From assembly GCF_029626035.1 (NCBI RefSeq), contig NZ_JARUBE010000003.1, positions 3,720,001 through 3,784,000 on the forward strand: a stretch of 64,000 nucleotides of DNA. The letters run 5' to 3'. The DNA is from Micromonospora sp. WMMD980. GTDB lineage: Bacteria > Actinomycetota > Actinomycetes > Mycobacteriales > Micromonosporaceae. The position numbers were made by a program, and so were the translations under genes. How positions within the stretch are numbered: the first letter of the stretch is position 1; each line of letters starts with the position of its first letter. Under the pieces are notes generated by a model, which was not told the origin of the DNA, ran no database searches, and saw only the letters and a program-made list of their open reading frames with translations. Below, piece after piece: positions 37,322 to 46,070 of this stretch.

Positions 37322-38488
37322 TCAGCGCCGGAACGGGCCGCGCACCTCATAGGTGATGCCGCCGCTGCCGGCCTTGGCGCCGCTGATGCCGCGCTGCGAC
37401 GAGAAGTAGAGCCGACTGCCGTCCGGCGAGAACGCCGGGCCGGTGATCTCCGAGGTCGGCTGCCCGAGCAGCCGCGCGAACGGCGTCACCACCCCGGCCG
37501 GCGTGATCATGTTGATCTCCATGTCGCCGCCGTCCTCGGCCACGTAGAGGTCGCCACCGGCGGTGCCGGTGATGTTGTCCACCCCGGTCAGCGGCGCCGC
37601 GCCGGCCTCCACCAGCGAGTCGTCGTACGCCAGGTCGAGCCGCTGCCCCACCGCGTCGTACGCCCACACCCGGTTGTCGCCCTTCGTGGTGAACCAGCAG
37701 GTGTCGTCGGCGTACCAGCAACCCTCCCCGCCGTCGAACACCTGGGCGGCGCCCACCTGGTAGCGGGTGGGCACCGGAAAACCGTCCCGGTCCGGCACGT
37801 CCTGCCAGGTCACCGGGCCGGTCACCTGGCCCGACCGGGCGCACAGCACCTGCAACCGGCCGGTGCGCAGGTCGCCCCAGGCGTCCGGAGCGAAGCGGTA
37901 GAAGCGGCCGTCCGGCTCGTCCTCGGTCAGGTAGACCACCTGCCGGACCGGGTCACAGGCCGCCGCCTCGTGCTTGAAGCGACCCATCCGGGTGCGCTCC
38001 TCGCCGGAGCGGCCACCGGCCGGCCAGGTCTCGAAGACCCGACCCAACGGCACCTCCTCGCAGGAGAGCCACGTCCCCCACGGGGTGGGTCCGCCCGCGC
38101 AGTTGGTGTTGGTGCCGCTCAGGATCCGGTAGGCGGCGGCGACCGAGCCGTCGGCCGCGAAGCGCACCGCCGAGGCCCCACCGACGAGCGGGACCTCCGA
38201 GTTGGAGACGTAGATCCAGCCGTCGCCGGCCGGGAAGCAGGCGCCACCGTCCGGCGCCCAGTGCCAGACGTACGAGGTGCCGGGCACCCGCTGACCGGAG
38301 CGGGCCACCACCCGGCCGGTGAAGCCGGCGGGCAACTGGAGGCCGTTGGCGTCGGCGGCGAGCAGGTCGCCGTAGGGGCCGGGGCCGGGCTGGGCGGGCG
38401 CGGCCGGGGCGGCGGCGGCCCAGAGACTGCCCGCGAAGGCGGTGCCGCCGGCGACGGTCACGGCGCGCAGGACGGTACGACGGTCCAT
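37322..38488 (-). CDS. PhoX-type alkaline phosphatase family protein (DUF839), exported
   Basis: 388 residues. The N terminus MDRRTVLRAVTVAGG with a hydrophobic run and an Ala-rich cleavage site fits a twin-arginine signal. The mature part is a beta-propeller: GPTPWGTWLSCEE and RMGRFKHEAAACDP match PhoX conserved segments, and VYLTEDEPDGRFYRF, NITGTAGGDLYVAEDGG and FSPDGSRLYFSSQRG follow. PhoX enzymes release phosphate from organic esters using Ca and Fe. GGAGG lies seven bases before ATG 38488. Confidence 0.88.
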   Translation of the reverse strand: MDRRTVLRAVTVAGGTAFAGSLWAAAAPAAPAQPGPGPYGDLLAADANGLQLPAGFTGRVVARSGQRVPGTSYVWHWAPDGGACFPAGDGWIYVSNSEVPLVGGASAVRFAADGSVAAAYRILSGTNTNCAGGPTPWGTWLSCEEVPLGRVFETWPAGGRSGEERTRMGRFKHEAAACDPVRQVVYLTEDEPDGRFYRFAPDAWGDLRTGRLQVLCARSGQVTGPVTWQDVPDRDGFPVPTRYQVGAAQVFDGGEGCWYADDTCWFTTKGDNRVWAYDAVGQRLDLAYDDSLVEAGAAPLTGVDNITGTAGGDLYVAEDGGDMEINMITPAGVVTPFARLLGQPTSEITGPAFSPDGSRLYFSSQRGISGAKAGSGGITYEVRGPFRR

Positions 38489-38579
38489 CGGTTGACCTCC
38501 CCGAGACGGTGGCTCTCCCCCGACGGTAGACCCGCCATGGCATCGACCGCTGCCGCTCCCCGGTGAACGCGGGGTGACC

Positions 38580-38999
38580 TCAGAGCCGGTCCACGTACCG
38601 TTTCGCCTCCGCCAGCGACCAGCCGGTGTGCTCCCGGACCAGCTTGACCGCGTGGATCTTCTTCCCGCGGTGGGTGAGCCGGGTCGCCTCGGCGCGCACC
38701 GCGTCGTCGAGGTCGGCCGGGCCGGCGGGTCGGGCCGGCGGCACACCGCCCGCCCGCAACGCGTCGACCGCCTGCTTCGCCTCCAGCAGCGGCAGCCCGG
38801 TCTGCTCGCGGAGCAGCTTCACCGCCTCGACGGTCCGCCCCTCGCGGGCCAGCCGGAGCACCTCCCCCTGCCCGCCGCCGGTGGCCGGGTCCGGGGCGAG
38901 CAGGTCGCGGGGACGGCCGGCGGGGCGCCGGAACACGAACAGGAGCAGGAGCAGCATGGCGATCACGGCCAGGAGCACGAACTGGGGACCCTCGGGCAT
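38580..38999 (-). CDS. Small membrane-anchored protein with two L7/L12-CTD-like motifs
   Basis: 139 residues. One membrane helix (about 7-24) is followed by a polar linker and two repeats: GRTVEAVKLLREQTGLPLLEAKQAVD (about 52-80, quoted in part) and IHAVKLVREHTGWSLAEAK near the C terminus. Both resemble the helix-turn-helix of the ribosomal protein L7/L12 C-terminal domain (xxVIKxVRxxTGLGLKEAKxLV), which binds translation factors. Whether this protein touches the translation machinery is unknown. ATG 38999 is used; a GTG nine bases earlier is possible. Confidence 0.8.
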   Translation of the reverse strand: MPEGPQFVLLAVIAMLLLLLFVFRRPAGRPRDLLAPDPATGGGQGEVLRLAREGRTVEAVKLLREQTGLPLLEAKQAVDALRAGGVPPARPAGPADLDDAVRAEATRLTHRGKKIHAVKLVREHTGWSLAEAKRYVDRL

Positions 39000-39053
39000 G
39001 CGCGCCACGGTAACGCCCGACCGCGAACCCTCCCGCCGCCGTCCACCCGCCAG

Positions 39054-39059
39054 TAGGCT
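39054..39059 (+). promoter_or_regulatory. Leaderless-type -10 hexamer of the FAD oxidoreductase gene
   Basis: TAGGCT lies eight bases before ATG 39068, with no Shine-Dalgarno sequence between. Confidence 0.5.
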
Positions 39060-39067
39060 CCGGTCCC

Positions 39068-40663
39068 ATGAATGACGGGAGTGAGCTGCCGGCCCGCGCC
39101 GACGTCGTCGTGGTCGGCTCCGGGCACAACGGCCTGGTCTCGGCGATCCTGCTGGCCCGCGCCGGCCTCGACGTGCTGGTGCTGGAGGCGGCCGAGGTAC
39201 TCGGCGGGGCGACCCGCACCGAGAACCCGTTCCCGAAGGTGCCCGGCCTGCGGCACTCCACCGGGTCGTACCTGCTCGGGCTGATGCCACCGGAGCTGCT
39301 CGCCACGCTCGACGTGACGATCCCGGTGGTGCGCCGCGACCCGCACTACTTCCTGCCCACGCCGGGCGGGCCCGGCTCACCGTACCTGCTCTTCGGCCGC
39401 GACGGCGCGGCCACCCGGCGGCAGCTCACCGAGATGTTCTCGGCGGCCGACGTGGCCGCCGACGACGCGCTCCAGGCCGAGCTGGCCCAGCTCCGCGACG
39501 ACCTGGCGCCGGCCTGGCTGGCCGAGCCGCTGCCGGTGGAGGAGACCGCCGAGCGCTACGTCCGGCCGGCGCTGCGGCAGGTCTTCGTCGACCTGGTGCG
39601 CGGCTCGGTCGCCGACCACCTGGCCCGCTTCGACTTCCGCTCCGAGCTGCTGGTCAGCATGTACGCGGTGACCGACGGCCTGTCCGGGCTCAACGCCGGC
39701 CCGGACGACCCGGGCACCGGCCACAACTTCCTGGTGCACAACATGTGCCGGCTGCCCGGCTCGGACGGCACCTGGATGATCGCCGAGGGCGGGATGGGCA
39801 CGGTGTCGCGTACCTTCGCCGACGCCGCCCGGGCCGCCGGTGCCCGCATCGTCACCGGCGCCCCGGTCACCGCGATCACGCTGGACGGCGGCGCGGCGTC
39901 GGGCGTGGTGCTGGCCGACGGTCGCGAGGTCGGCGCCCGGGTGGTGCTCGGCGCGTGCGACCCGTACCGGCTGATGGAGCTGCTGCCCGACGGCGCGCTC
40001 CCGGCGGAGCTGGGCGCGCGGATGACGGCGGCCCGCCGGCCCGGCACCACGCTCAAGCTCAACCTGGCGCTCACCGGGCTGCCCCGCTTCTCCTGCCTGC
40101 CGGCCGACGCGCCGAGCCCGTTCGGCTCCACCATCCACCTGCTCCCCGGCTCCGACTCGCTGGTCGGCGCCGGCGGCGCGTCGCCGATGGCCGCGCTGCG
40201 CGGCATGTGGGCCGACGTGCGGGCCGGACGGCTGCCGGACGAGCCGACGATCGAGTGGTACCTGCACACCACCGTCGACCCGTCGTTGCAGGACCCCGCC
40301 GGGCACCACTCGTCGGCGATGTTCGTCCAGTCGGTCCCCTACGAGCTGGCCGGCACCACCTGGGACGCGGCGCTGCCCGGCTACGTGGAGAAGCTGATCG
40401 CGATCTGCGAGCGGTACGCGCCGGGCGCCGGTGACCTGGTCGCGGACGCGGTGCCGCTGCCGCCGCCCGGCATCGAGGCCCACTTCGGCATCACCGGCGG
40501 GCACATCCACCACGTCGACAACACGGTCTCGTTCACCGACCGGATGCCGTACGCCACCGGCGTTCCCGGCGTCTACGCCGGCAGCGCCGGCTGCCACCCG
40601 GCGGGCAGCGTGATCGGCGCCGCCGGCCACAACGCCGCCCGTCGCATCCTCGCCGACATGTAA
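39068..40663 (+). CDS. Phytoene desaturase-like FAD/NAD(P)-dependent oxidoreductase (PYROXD2-like)
   Basis: 531 residues. The dinucleotide-binding motif VVVGSGHNGLVSAILLARAG is at about residues 13-32, with the acidic ribose-binding end LEAAEVLGG. C-terminal FAD contact: GVYAGSAGCHPAGSVIGAAGHNAAR. The family includes carotenoid desaturases and the less-defined PYROXD2 group; no carotenoid genes are nearby, so the latter is more likely. The TAA stop is the first codon of repeat copy 3. Confidence 0.88.
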   Translation: MNDGSELPARADVVVVGSGHNGLVSAILLARAGLDVLVLEAAEVLGGATRTENPFPKVPGLRHSTGSYLLGLMPPELLATLDVTIPVVRRDPHYFLPTPGGPGSPYLLFGRDGAATRRQLTEMFSAADVAADDALQAELAQLRDDLAPAWLAEPLPVEETAERYVRPALRQVFVDLVRGSVADHLARFDFRSELLVSMYAVTDGLSGLNAGPDDPGTGHNFLVHNMCRLPGSDGTWMIAEGGMGTVSRTFADAARAAGARIVTGAPVTAITLDGGAASGVVLADGREVGARVVLGACDPYRLMELLPDGALPAELGARMTAARRPGTTLKLNLALTGLPRFSCLPADAPSPFGSTIHLLPGSDSLVGAGGASPMAALRGMWADVRAGRLPDEPTIEWYLHTTVDPSLQDPAGHHSSAMFVQSVPYELAGTTWDAALPGYVEKLIAICERYAPGAGDLVADAVPLPPPGIEAHFGITGGHIHHVDNTVSFTDRMPYATGVPGVYAGSAGCHPAGSVIGAAGHNAARRILADM

Positions 40664-40718
40664 GGAGGGGCCCCCTGTTAACGCCTCCGGTAGAGCAGGG
40701 GCCCCTTCTAACACCTCA
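40661..40718. repeat. GGGGCCCC/GTTAAC intergenic repeat, copy 3
   Basis: TAAGGAGGGGCCCCCTG, TTAACGCCTCCGGTAGAG, a second GGGGCCCC and TAACACCTCA, nearly identical to copy 1 in inverse orientation. It fills the whole space between two convergent genes and provides the stop codons of both (TAA at 40661-40663 and, on the minus strand, TGA at 40716-40718). Confidence 0.8.
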
Positions 40719-41402
40719 CGACGAGGCGGCCTCCTGGCCGGCGCGCGGGAGATCGCCCGGGCCGCGGATGACGTAGAGGCCGACCAGCAGCAGGTACGCC
40801 AGCAGGCTGAGGATCGGGTCGACGAACACCACCGCGAACGCGACCAGGTAGAGCAGCGGACCGAGCCGGAAGCGGCGCGCCACCGCCCGGGCCAGGCGCG
40901 GGTCGAGATCCGGGTGCAGCAGGCCACGGCGGCGCGCCCACCACCAGCTCAGGTTGAAGAAGAGCGCCTCGCCGAGCACCGTGCCGACATAGAGCGCGGC
41001 GGTCAACCGCTGGTCGCCCGGCGTGCCACGCAGGTTGTCCGCGAGCAGGTTCGCGGTGAACGGGATGGCCGCCACGAACATCAGCAGCAGCAGGTTCAGC
41101 ACCAGCAGCATCTGGTCCACCCGGCAGACGTACCGCCACATGTTGTGGTGGGTCAGCCAGACCTGGCCCACCACCGCGAACGTGATCACGTACGCCAGGT
41201 AGGCCCGCCACTCGTGCGCCAGCGCGGCCGGCAGCCCGTGGTCGTTCGGGGCGTCCGGGCCGAACTGGAGCAGCTCGACGGCCATCAGCGTGAGCACGAT
41301 GGCGATCACCGCGTCGCTGAACGCCTCCACCCGGGAGGCGTCCCGCGCCATCTCGCTGCTGCGACCGAACCGGTACCCCGGCTCCCGGTCCGCCCCCGTC
41401 AC
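40716..41402 (-). CDS. TMEM175/DUF1211 family membrane protein
   Basis: 228 residues with six hydrophobic segments. The first helix carries RVEAFSDAVIAIVLTLM, the RxxxFSD pore motif of bacterial TMEM175-type potassium channels, and the family's WLTHHNMWRYV follows. As bacterial members have one six-helix unit, a tetramer is expected. GTG 41402 start. Ion selectivity is inferred from the family only. Confidence 0.87.
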   Translation of the reverse strand: MTGADREPGYRFGRSSEMARDASRVEAFSDAVIAIVLTLMAVELLQFGPDAPNDHGLPAALAHEWRAYLAYVITFAVVGQVWLTHHNMWRYVCRVDQMLLVLNLLLLMFVAAIPFTANLLADNLRGTPGDQRLTAALYVGTVLGEALFFNLSWWWARRRGLLHPDLDPRLARAVARRFRLGPLLYLVAFAVVFVDPILSLLAYLLLVGLYVIRGPGDLPRAGQEAASS

Positions 41403-41459
41403 GCCGCCCCCTCCACGACCAGATGGTCGCGCGCCGGGGGCGGCGGCGGGGCGAAAACG

Positions 41460-43040
41460 TCAGACGATCGCTTCCCCGGCCGGCGCCGGGGTCTCCTCGT
41501 CGGCGCGGTGGGCCCGGATCTTGTGCCCGACGCTGGTCAGGCAGCGGCCGCTGGCCAGGTCGAACTTCCAGCCGTGCAGTTGGCAGGTGAGCTGGTCGCC
41601 GTCGACGATGCCGAACCGGCTCAGGTCCGCCTTCAGGTGCGGACAGCGCCGCTGCACCACCCAGCCGTCGAGCGTGATGTCCTCGGCGTCGACCGCCCGC
41701 TCGTGCTCGTCGTACCAGCCCTCGGCGTACTGGAGGCGCTCCTCGGAGAGGCACTTGAAGAACGCGTAGACGAACTCGTTGTACTGGCCGATGCGGGCCG
41801 CGGAGAACCGGCAGGAGAGGAAGAGCGAATTGACCCAGTCGACCTCGCCGATGTGCAGCAGGTGCTCGACCAGCGCCCGCTCGGTGCGGAACCGGTAGCG
41901 GACCTTCTCGTCCGCGTACGGCCGGACCTCCTTGCCCGGGAAGTCCACCACGATGGATTCGACGTCGTTGCCGTCGTAGCCGACCAAATCGAACCGGACC
42001 GGACCGCCGACGCCCTTGGCCAGGTAGATCGACTCGTCGAGCAGCGGCTCGATCCGGCGCTTCATCTCGCCCAGCACGTCGACCTCGGGGTGCCGCCAGG
42101 ACGCCTTCTCGGCCTCGATCACGCCGCGCTTGCGTTCGCGCATCTCCTCCAGGTGGGCGACCTTGTTCGCGAAGAACTCCTCGACCGGCACCGGGTGGGT
42201 GGTGGTCGTGCCCTCGGTGGTGACCTCGGCGACGCTGCCCGGCAGCAGCACGATGCCGTTGGTGCCGCCGACCTTCGCATATTCCGACAGGAACACGGAC
42301 TGGTCGGGGAAGATGTTGCCCTCGTCGCCGAAGATGTCGTTGAACTGCCACAGCTCGTCGTCGAGGAAGCACGGCGGCCCGGCGATCGGGAAGACGTTGT
42401 CGGCCTTCAGGTCGTCGATGTAGCGCCAGGTGCGGTCGAACTGGCGGTCCCGCTTCTGCTTGCCGAACGCGGTCTTCGCCGACTGCGGCAGCTCGTAGAC
42501 CATCGGGTACCAGATCGCGCCGGAGAACTGGAGCATGTGCGCGTGCACGTGGCCCAGCTCGGCGAAGACGGTCAGGTCGGTGGGCCGGGCGTCGTTCTGG
42601 TTGAGCAGGCGGACGCCGTCGTACTCGACCCAGAGCGACGAGTCGCCGATCGGGCCGTCGGTCGGGCTGGTCAACGCCTGGATCATGATCTTCAGCCCGC
42701 CGGGCAGCTCCACGACCTGCTCGTTCGGGGCCTTCAGGAACTTGGTGAAGCCCAACTCCCGCAGCTCGTCCTCCATCTCGGAGGTGGGGAACTCGGGCAG
42801 CAGGACGGTGGCGTCCTTCGAGATCACGTCGCGCAGGTGCTTCGCGTCGAAGTGGTCCCGGTGCAGGTGCGACACGTACAGGTAGTCGACCTGACCCAAC
42901 GTCGCCCAGTCGAGTTGGGAGTTGTCCGGGAAGGGGAACCACGAGGCGAAGTAGGCGGGGTTGACCCACGGGTCGCACAGGATGCTGCCCGCGGGCGTGT
43001 CGATCCGCATGCTGGCGTGGCCCGTACCGGTCACTCGCAC
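41460..43040 (-). CDS. MBL-fold / Rieske 2Fe-2S two-domain protein
   Basis: 526 residues. The N-terminal metallo-beta-lactamase fold has SHLHRDHFD (about residue 65) and further His/Asp ligands in HVHAHMLQFSG. A long middle region has no clear domain. The C-terminal Rieske domain has RRCPHLKADLS and TCQLHGWKFDLASG, i.e. the two Cys-His pairs of a 2Fe-2S centre. The combination recalls the CMP-N-acetylneuraminate hydroxylase family, but with the domains in another order. An oxygenase or redox hydrolase is likely; the substrate is unknown. GTG 43040 has GAGGGGG six bases upstream and is preferred to ATG 43064. Confidence 0.82.
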   Translation of the reverse strand: MRVTGTGHASMRIDTPAGSILCDPWVNPAYFASWFPFPDNSQLDWATLGQVDYLYVSHLHRDHFDAKHLRDVISKDATVLLPEFPTSEMEDELRELGFTKFLKAPNEQVVELPGGLKIMIQALTSPTDGPIGDSSLWVEYDGVRLLNQNDARPTDLTVFAELGHVHAHMLQFSGAIWYPMVYELPQSAKTAFGKQKRDRQFDRTWRYIDDLKADNVFPIAGPPCFLDDELWQFNDIFGDEGNIFPDQSVFLSEYAKVGGTNGIVLLPGSVAEVTTEGTTTTHPVPVEEFFANKVAHLEEMRERKRGVIEAEKASWRHPEVDVLGEMKRRIEPLLDESIYLAKGVGGPVRFDLVGYDGNDVESIVVDFPGKEVRPYADEKVRYRFRTERALVEHLLHIGEVDWVNSLFLSCRFSAARIGQYNEFVYAFFKCLSEERLQYAEGWYDEHERAVDAEDITLDGWVVQRRCPHLKADLSRFGIVDGDQLTCQLHGWKFDLASGRCLTSVGHKIRAHRADEETPAPAGEAIV

Positions 43041-43300
43041 CGTAGTCCCCCTCGAAAAAGGCATCAGGCGTACGCCCCGACGCTACCGGAGACAGTGTCG
43101 CCGCCGTCCCGCGACGCCCGTAGTGCCCGTCGGCCCGGCCGGGACAGGCCCAACGGCCCGGGCCGGGCTGCCCGCCTCCGCGCGCCGGCCGGCGTCGCCC
43201 GCGCGGGTCATCCGCGTCCCGTCCGGCCGGACCCTGCGCCGGGCCCGCCAGGGGGCGTGCCAGACTAGCCGGAGATCCGATCGCGAGGGAAGGACCGACA

Positions 43301-43525
43301 GTGGCAGGAGACGAGCCGGTAACCGCGCCAGATCAGCACAAGCCGGGGCACCGCAAGTCCGGGCGGATCGGTGCGGTGGTGTCGGCGGTGGCCCTGGTGT
43401 TGATGGCGCTCTGCGGCACCGAGCAGGGCCGGGTGGAGCGCATCTGGCTGTTCGGGATCGCCGCGCTGCTGCTCGCCATCGTCATCGGCGACGCCGTGCT
43501 GCGCCGCAACGGCCTACGGTCCTGA
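43301..43525 (+). CDS. DUF2631-type small membrane protein
   Basis: 74 residues with a polar N terminus and two membrane segments ending GDAVLRRNGLR. Pattern and location (between dxr and rlmN) match the DUF2631 proteins of actinobacteria such as Rv2876, of unknown function. GTG 43301 follows GGAAGGA. Confidence 0.72.
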   Translation: MAGDEPVTAPDQHKPGHRKSGRIGAVVSAVALVLMALCGTEQGRVERIWLFGIAALLLAIVIGDAVLRRNGLRS

Positions 43526-43546
43526 CGCACGGCGCCAGCGGTACGC

Positions 43547-43585
43547 CGAAAGGGCCCGCCCCCGCGGAGGGGGCGGGCCCTTTCG
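43547..43585. terminator. Strong bidirectional terminator
   Basis: Perfect 17-bp stem CGAAAGGGCCCGCCCCC with its complement and a 5-base loop. The A and T ends give short T-runs in both directions. It separates the convergent DUF2631 and DivIVA-type genes. Confidence 0.88.
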
Positions 43586-43601
43586 CTGTGTCCCGGGTGG
43601 G

Positions 43602-44798
43602 TCAGCGGCCGAGCAGGATGTCCTGCACGTCCTTGAGCGCGGCGTCGACCTCCGCCTCGAAGTAGCCGCCGGGCACCAGCCCGAAGCGCAGCGTGTCGAG
43701 GTCCTTCGGGTTCACCGGCATCGCGTTGCGCCCCTGCATGCCGCCGAGCAGCGTCTCGAAGAACCGGTCGACCTGGTCCGGGTCGTAGCCGCTGCCGAAG
43801 CGGCGGACCTGGAAGCTGCGTCGGATCTGGTCGACCCGGTGCAGGTCGCTGCCGGGCGGGCCGGCCATCGGCGGCCCCACCATCGGCGGGCCGGCGGCCG
43901 GCGGACCGACGAGCGGCGGGCCGGTCATCGACGGGCCACCGCCGTAACCGGAGTCGGGCGGGCCGTAACCCGCATCCGGCGCGCCATATCCCTGCTGCGG
44001 CAGGGCCGGCGGGCCGGCCGGACCGCGTCCGCGCAGCTCACGCAGCTCACGCTCGGGCATCCGGATCTCCGCGGTCATGTCGGCGCGACCGTGCCGGCCG
44101 GCCTCGAAGCCGTCGAAGCGGTCACCAGGGCCGCCGTACCCACCCTGGCCGGGCTCCGGGCCGTAGCTCCCGCCCGGGCCCGGGTCCGGCGGGCCGTAGC
44201 CACCGGGGCCGGCGTCCGGCGGACCGTAACCGCCCGGGCCGGCCGGCAGGCCACGCGGCGGCGGACCGCCGTGCCCGATCGGGGCGCCCGGCCCGGGGCC
44301 CATCGGGGGCGGACCGGCGGGGCCACGAGGCGCGTCGTAGCCGCCGCGCGGGGCGTCGTACCCGCCGGCGAAGGCGCCGGTCGGCTCGTCGTAGCGGTTG
44401 CCGTAGCGGTCGCCGGGCGGACCGGCCTGGGCCGGCATCTGCCGGGGCGGCATGGGCGGCTGGGGCACCGGGGACAAGCCACGGTCGTCGCGCATCGGCG
44501 GGCCGAGCCGGTCGGCCATCCGGGGATCGCCGCCCCGCCCGGCGGGGGCACCGGAGCGCTCCTCCAGCTCGGCGAGCTGCCGCTCGACCCGGTCGAGGTG
44601 CAGGTCGACCTGCCACTCGTCGTAGCCGTTGAACCGGACCCGGAAGACGACGTCGTGGACCTCCTGGGAGGCGACGGGCGCGCCGACCGGCTGGCCGTCG
44701 AGGGTCGCCTCGACCCGGTCCAGGAAGGCGTCCACCTCGTCGACCTTGTATCCCCGACGGAGCGCCTTCCGCCGGAAACGCTGACCCTGACTCGCCAC
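43602..44798 (-). CDS. DivIVA domain protein with two terminal DivIVA motifs and a Pro/Gly-rich linker
   Basis: 398 residues. The N-terminal motif FRRKALRRGYKVDEVDAFLD and a second C-terminal one, FQVRRFGSGYDPDQVDRFFE, both match the DivIVA-domain signature that follows a curved-membrane-binding segment. Between them about 220 residues are rich in Pro, Gly, Tyr and Asp, with GGYGPPDAGP- and GPPMVGPP-type repeats. No long coiled coil is seen, unlike the polar-growth protein Wag31. A scaffold role at poles or septa is inferred. GTG 44798 follows AGGAG by six bases. Confidence 0.85.
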   Translation of the reverse strand: MASQGQRFRRKALRRGYKVDEVDAFLDRVEATLDGQPVGAPVASQEVHDVVFRVRFNGYDEWQVDLHLDRVERQLAELEERSGAPAGRGGDPRMADRLGPPMRDDRGLSPVPQPPMPPRQMPAQAGPPGDRYGNRYDEPTGAFAGGYDAPRGGYDAPRGPAGPPPMGPGPGAPIGHGGPPPRGLPAGPGGYGPPDAGPGGYGPPDPGPGGSYGPEPGQGGYGGPGDRFDGFEAGRHGRADMTAEIRMPERELRELRGRGPAGPPALPQQGYGAPDAGYGPPDSGYGGGPSMTGPPLVGPPAAGPPMVGPPMAGPPGSDLHRVDQIRRSFQVRRFGSGYDPDQVDRFFETLLGGMQGRNAMPVNPKDLDTLRFGLVPGGYFEAEVDAALKDVQDILLGR

Positions 44799-44820
44799 TA
44801 TGTCTCCTGGTCTCGTACCG

Positions 44821-45966
44821 CTACGCCGTTGCCGCGCGTGGGTCGCTGTCCGTGTCCTCGGCCGCGGCGAGCTGCCCACACGCCCCGTCGATCTCGCGCC
44901 CCCGGGTGTCCCGCACCGTGGTGGACACCCCGGCGTCGCGCAACCGCCGGACGAACTCCCGCTCGACCGGCTTCGGGCTGGCGTCCCAACGGCTGCCCGG
45001 GGTCGGGTTGAGCGGGATCAGGTTCACGTGGGCCAACTTGCCGGCCAGCAGCCGCCCGAGCAGATCGGCTCTCCACGGCTGGTCGTTCACGTCCTTGATC
45101 ATCGCGTACTCGATGGACACGCGACGCCCCGTCGTGGCCGCGTAGTCCCACGCCGCGTCCAGCACCTCGGACACCTTCCAGCGCTGGTTGACCGGGACGA
45201 GTTCGTCGCGCAGCTCATCATCGGGGGCGTGCAGCGACAACGCAAGGGTCACCGAGAGGTCTTCGCTGGCCAGTCGGCGGATGGCCGGGACCAGCCCGAC
45301 CGTGGAAACGGTGATGTGCCGCTGGGACAGGCCGAGCCCCTCGGGCGCCGGCGCCACCAGTCGGCGGATCGCCCCGACCACCCGGGCGTAGTTGGCGAGC
45401 GGCTCCCCCATCCCCATGAACACCACGTGCGACAGGCGCGGCGGTGAGCCGGCCACCGCTCCGGAGGCCGCCACCCCGGCCAGGTAGACCGCCTGGTCGA
45501 CGATCTCCGCGGTGGAGAGGTTGCGGGTCAGCCCGGCCTGACCGGTCGCGCAGAACGGGCAGGCCATGCCGCAGCCGGCCTGGCTGGAGATGCAGACGGT
45601 GACCCGGTCCGGGTAACCCATCAACACGCTCTCCACCAGCGAGCCGTCGTGCAGCCGCCAGAGCGCCTTGCGGGTCGCGCCGTCGTCGCAGGCCAGCTCG
45701 CGCACCGGGGTGAGCAGGGTGGGCAGCAGCGTGCCGGCCAGCCGCTCGCGGGTCGCCGCCGGCAGGTCGGTCATCCGCTCCGGGTCGCGCACCAGGCGAC
45801 CGAAGTAGTGGTTCGAGACCTGTTTGGCGCGGAACGCCGGTTCGCCCAGCTCGGTGACGAGCGCCTGGCGACCGGACAGGTCCAGGTCGGCGAGGTGACG
45901 GGGAGGCATCGCGGGCCGGCGGCCGCGGGCGTCGGGGTCTACGGAGATCAGCGGGAGGCTCGTCAT
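44821..45966 (-). CDS. rlmN: 23S rRNA (adenine2503-C2)-methyltransferase
   Basis: 381 residues, a radical-SAM enzyme that methylates A2503 of 23S rRNA and A37 of some tRNAs. The cluster motif is [28 protein letters not shown] and [11 protein letters not shown] follow, as does the second catalytic Cys near the C terminus (DGACGQL). It lies between cdsA and the DivIVA-type gene, an order common in actinobacteria. Confidence 0.97.
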   Translation of the reverse strand: MTSLPLISVDPDARGRRPAMPPRHLADLDLSGRQALVTELGEPAFRAKQVSNHYFGRLVRDPERMTDLPAATRERLAGTLLPTLLTPVRELACDDGATRKALWRLHDGSLVESVLMGYPDRVTVCISSQAGCGMACPFCATGQAGLTRNLSTAEIVDQAVYLAGVAASGAVAGSPPRLSHVVFMGMGEPLANYARVVGAIRRLVAPAPEGLGLSQRHITVSTVGLVPAIRRLASEDLSVTLALSLHAPDDELRDELVPVNQRWKVSEVLDAAWDYAATTGRRVSIEYAMIKDVNDQPWRADLLGRLLAGKLAHVNLIPLNPTPGSRWDASPKPVEREFVRRLRDAGVSTTVRDTRGREIDGACGQLAAAEDTDSDPRAATA

Positions 45967-46070
45967 GGCGCGTCCAGTCTGACACGGGTGCGGCCGGGCG
46001 CACCCGTCCGTGGGCGCCGAATCGCCCCCGACCGGCCGGTTGGCCCCGCTTCGCGGAGGTGATCCATCCC

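Noticed and set aside
43547..43585. Repeat-family copy because of GGGCCC
   Set aside because: It is a perfect simple hairpin between convergent genes and lacks the TTAACGC part of the repeat family; a terminator explains it.
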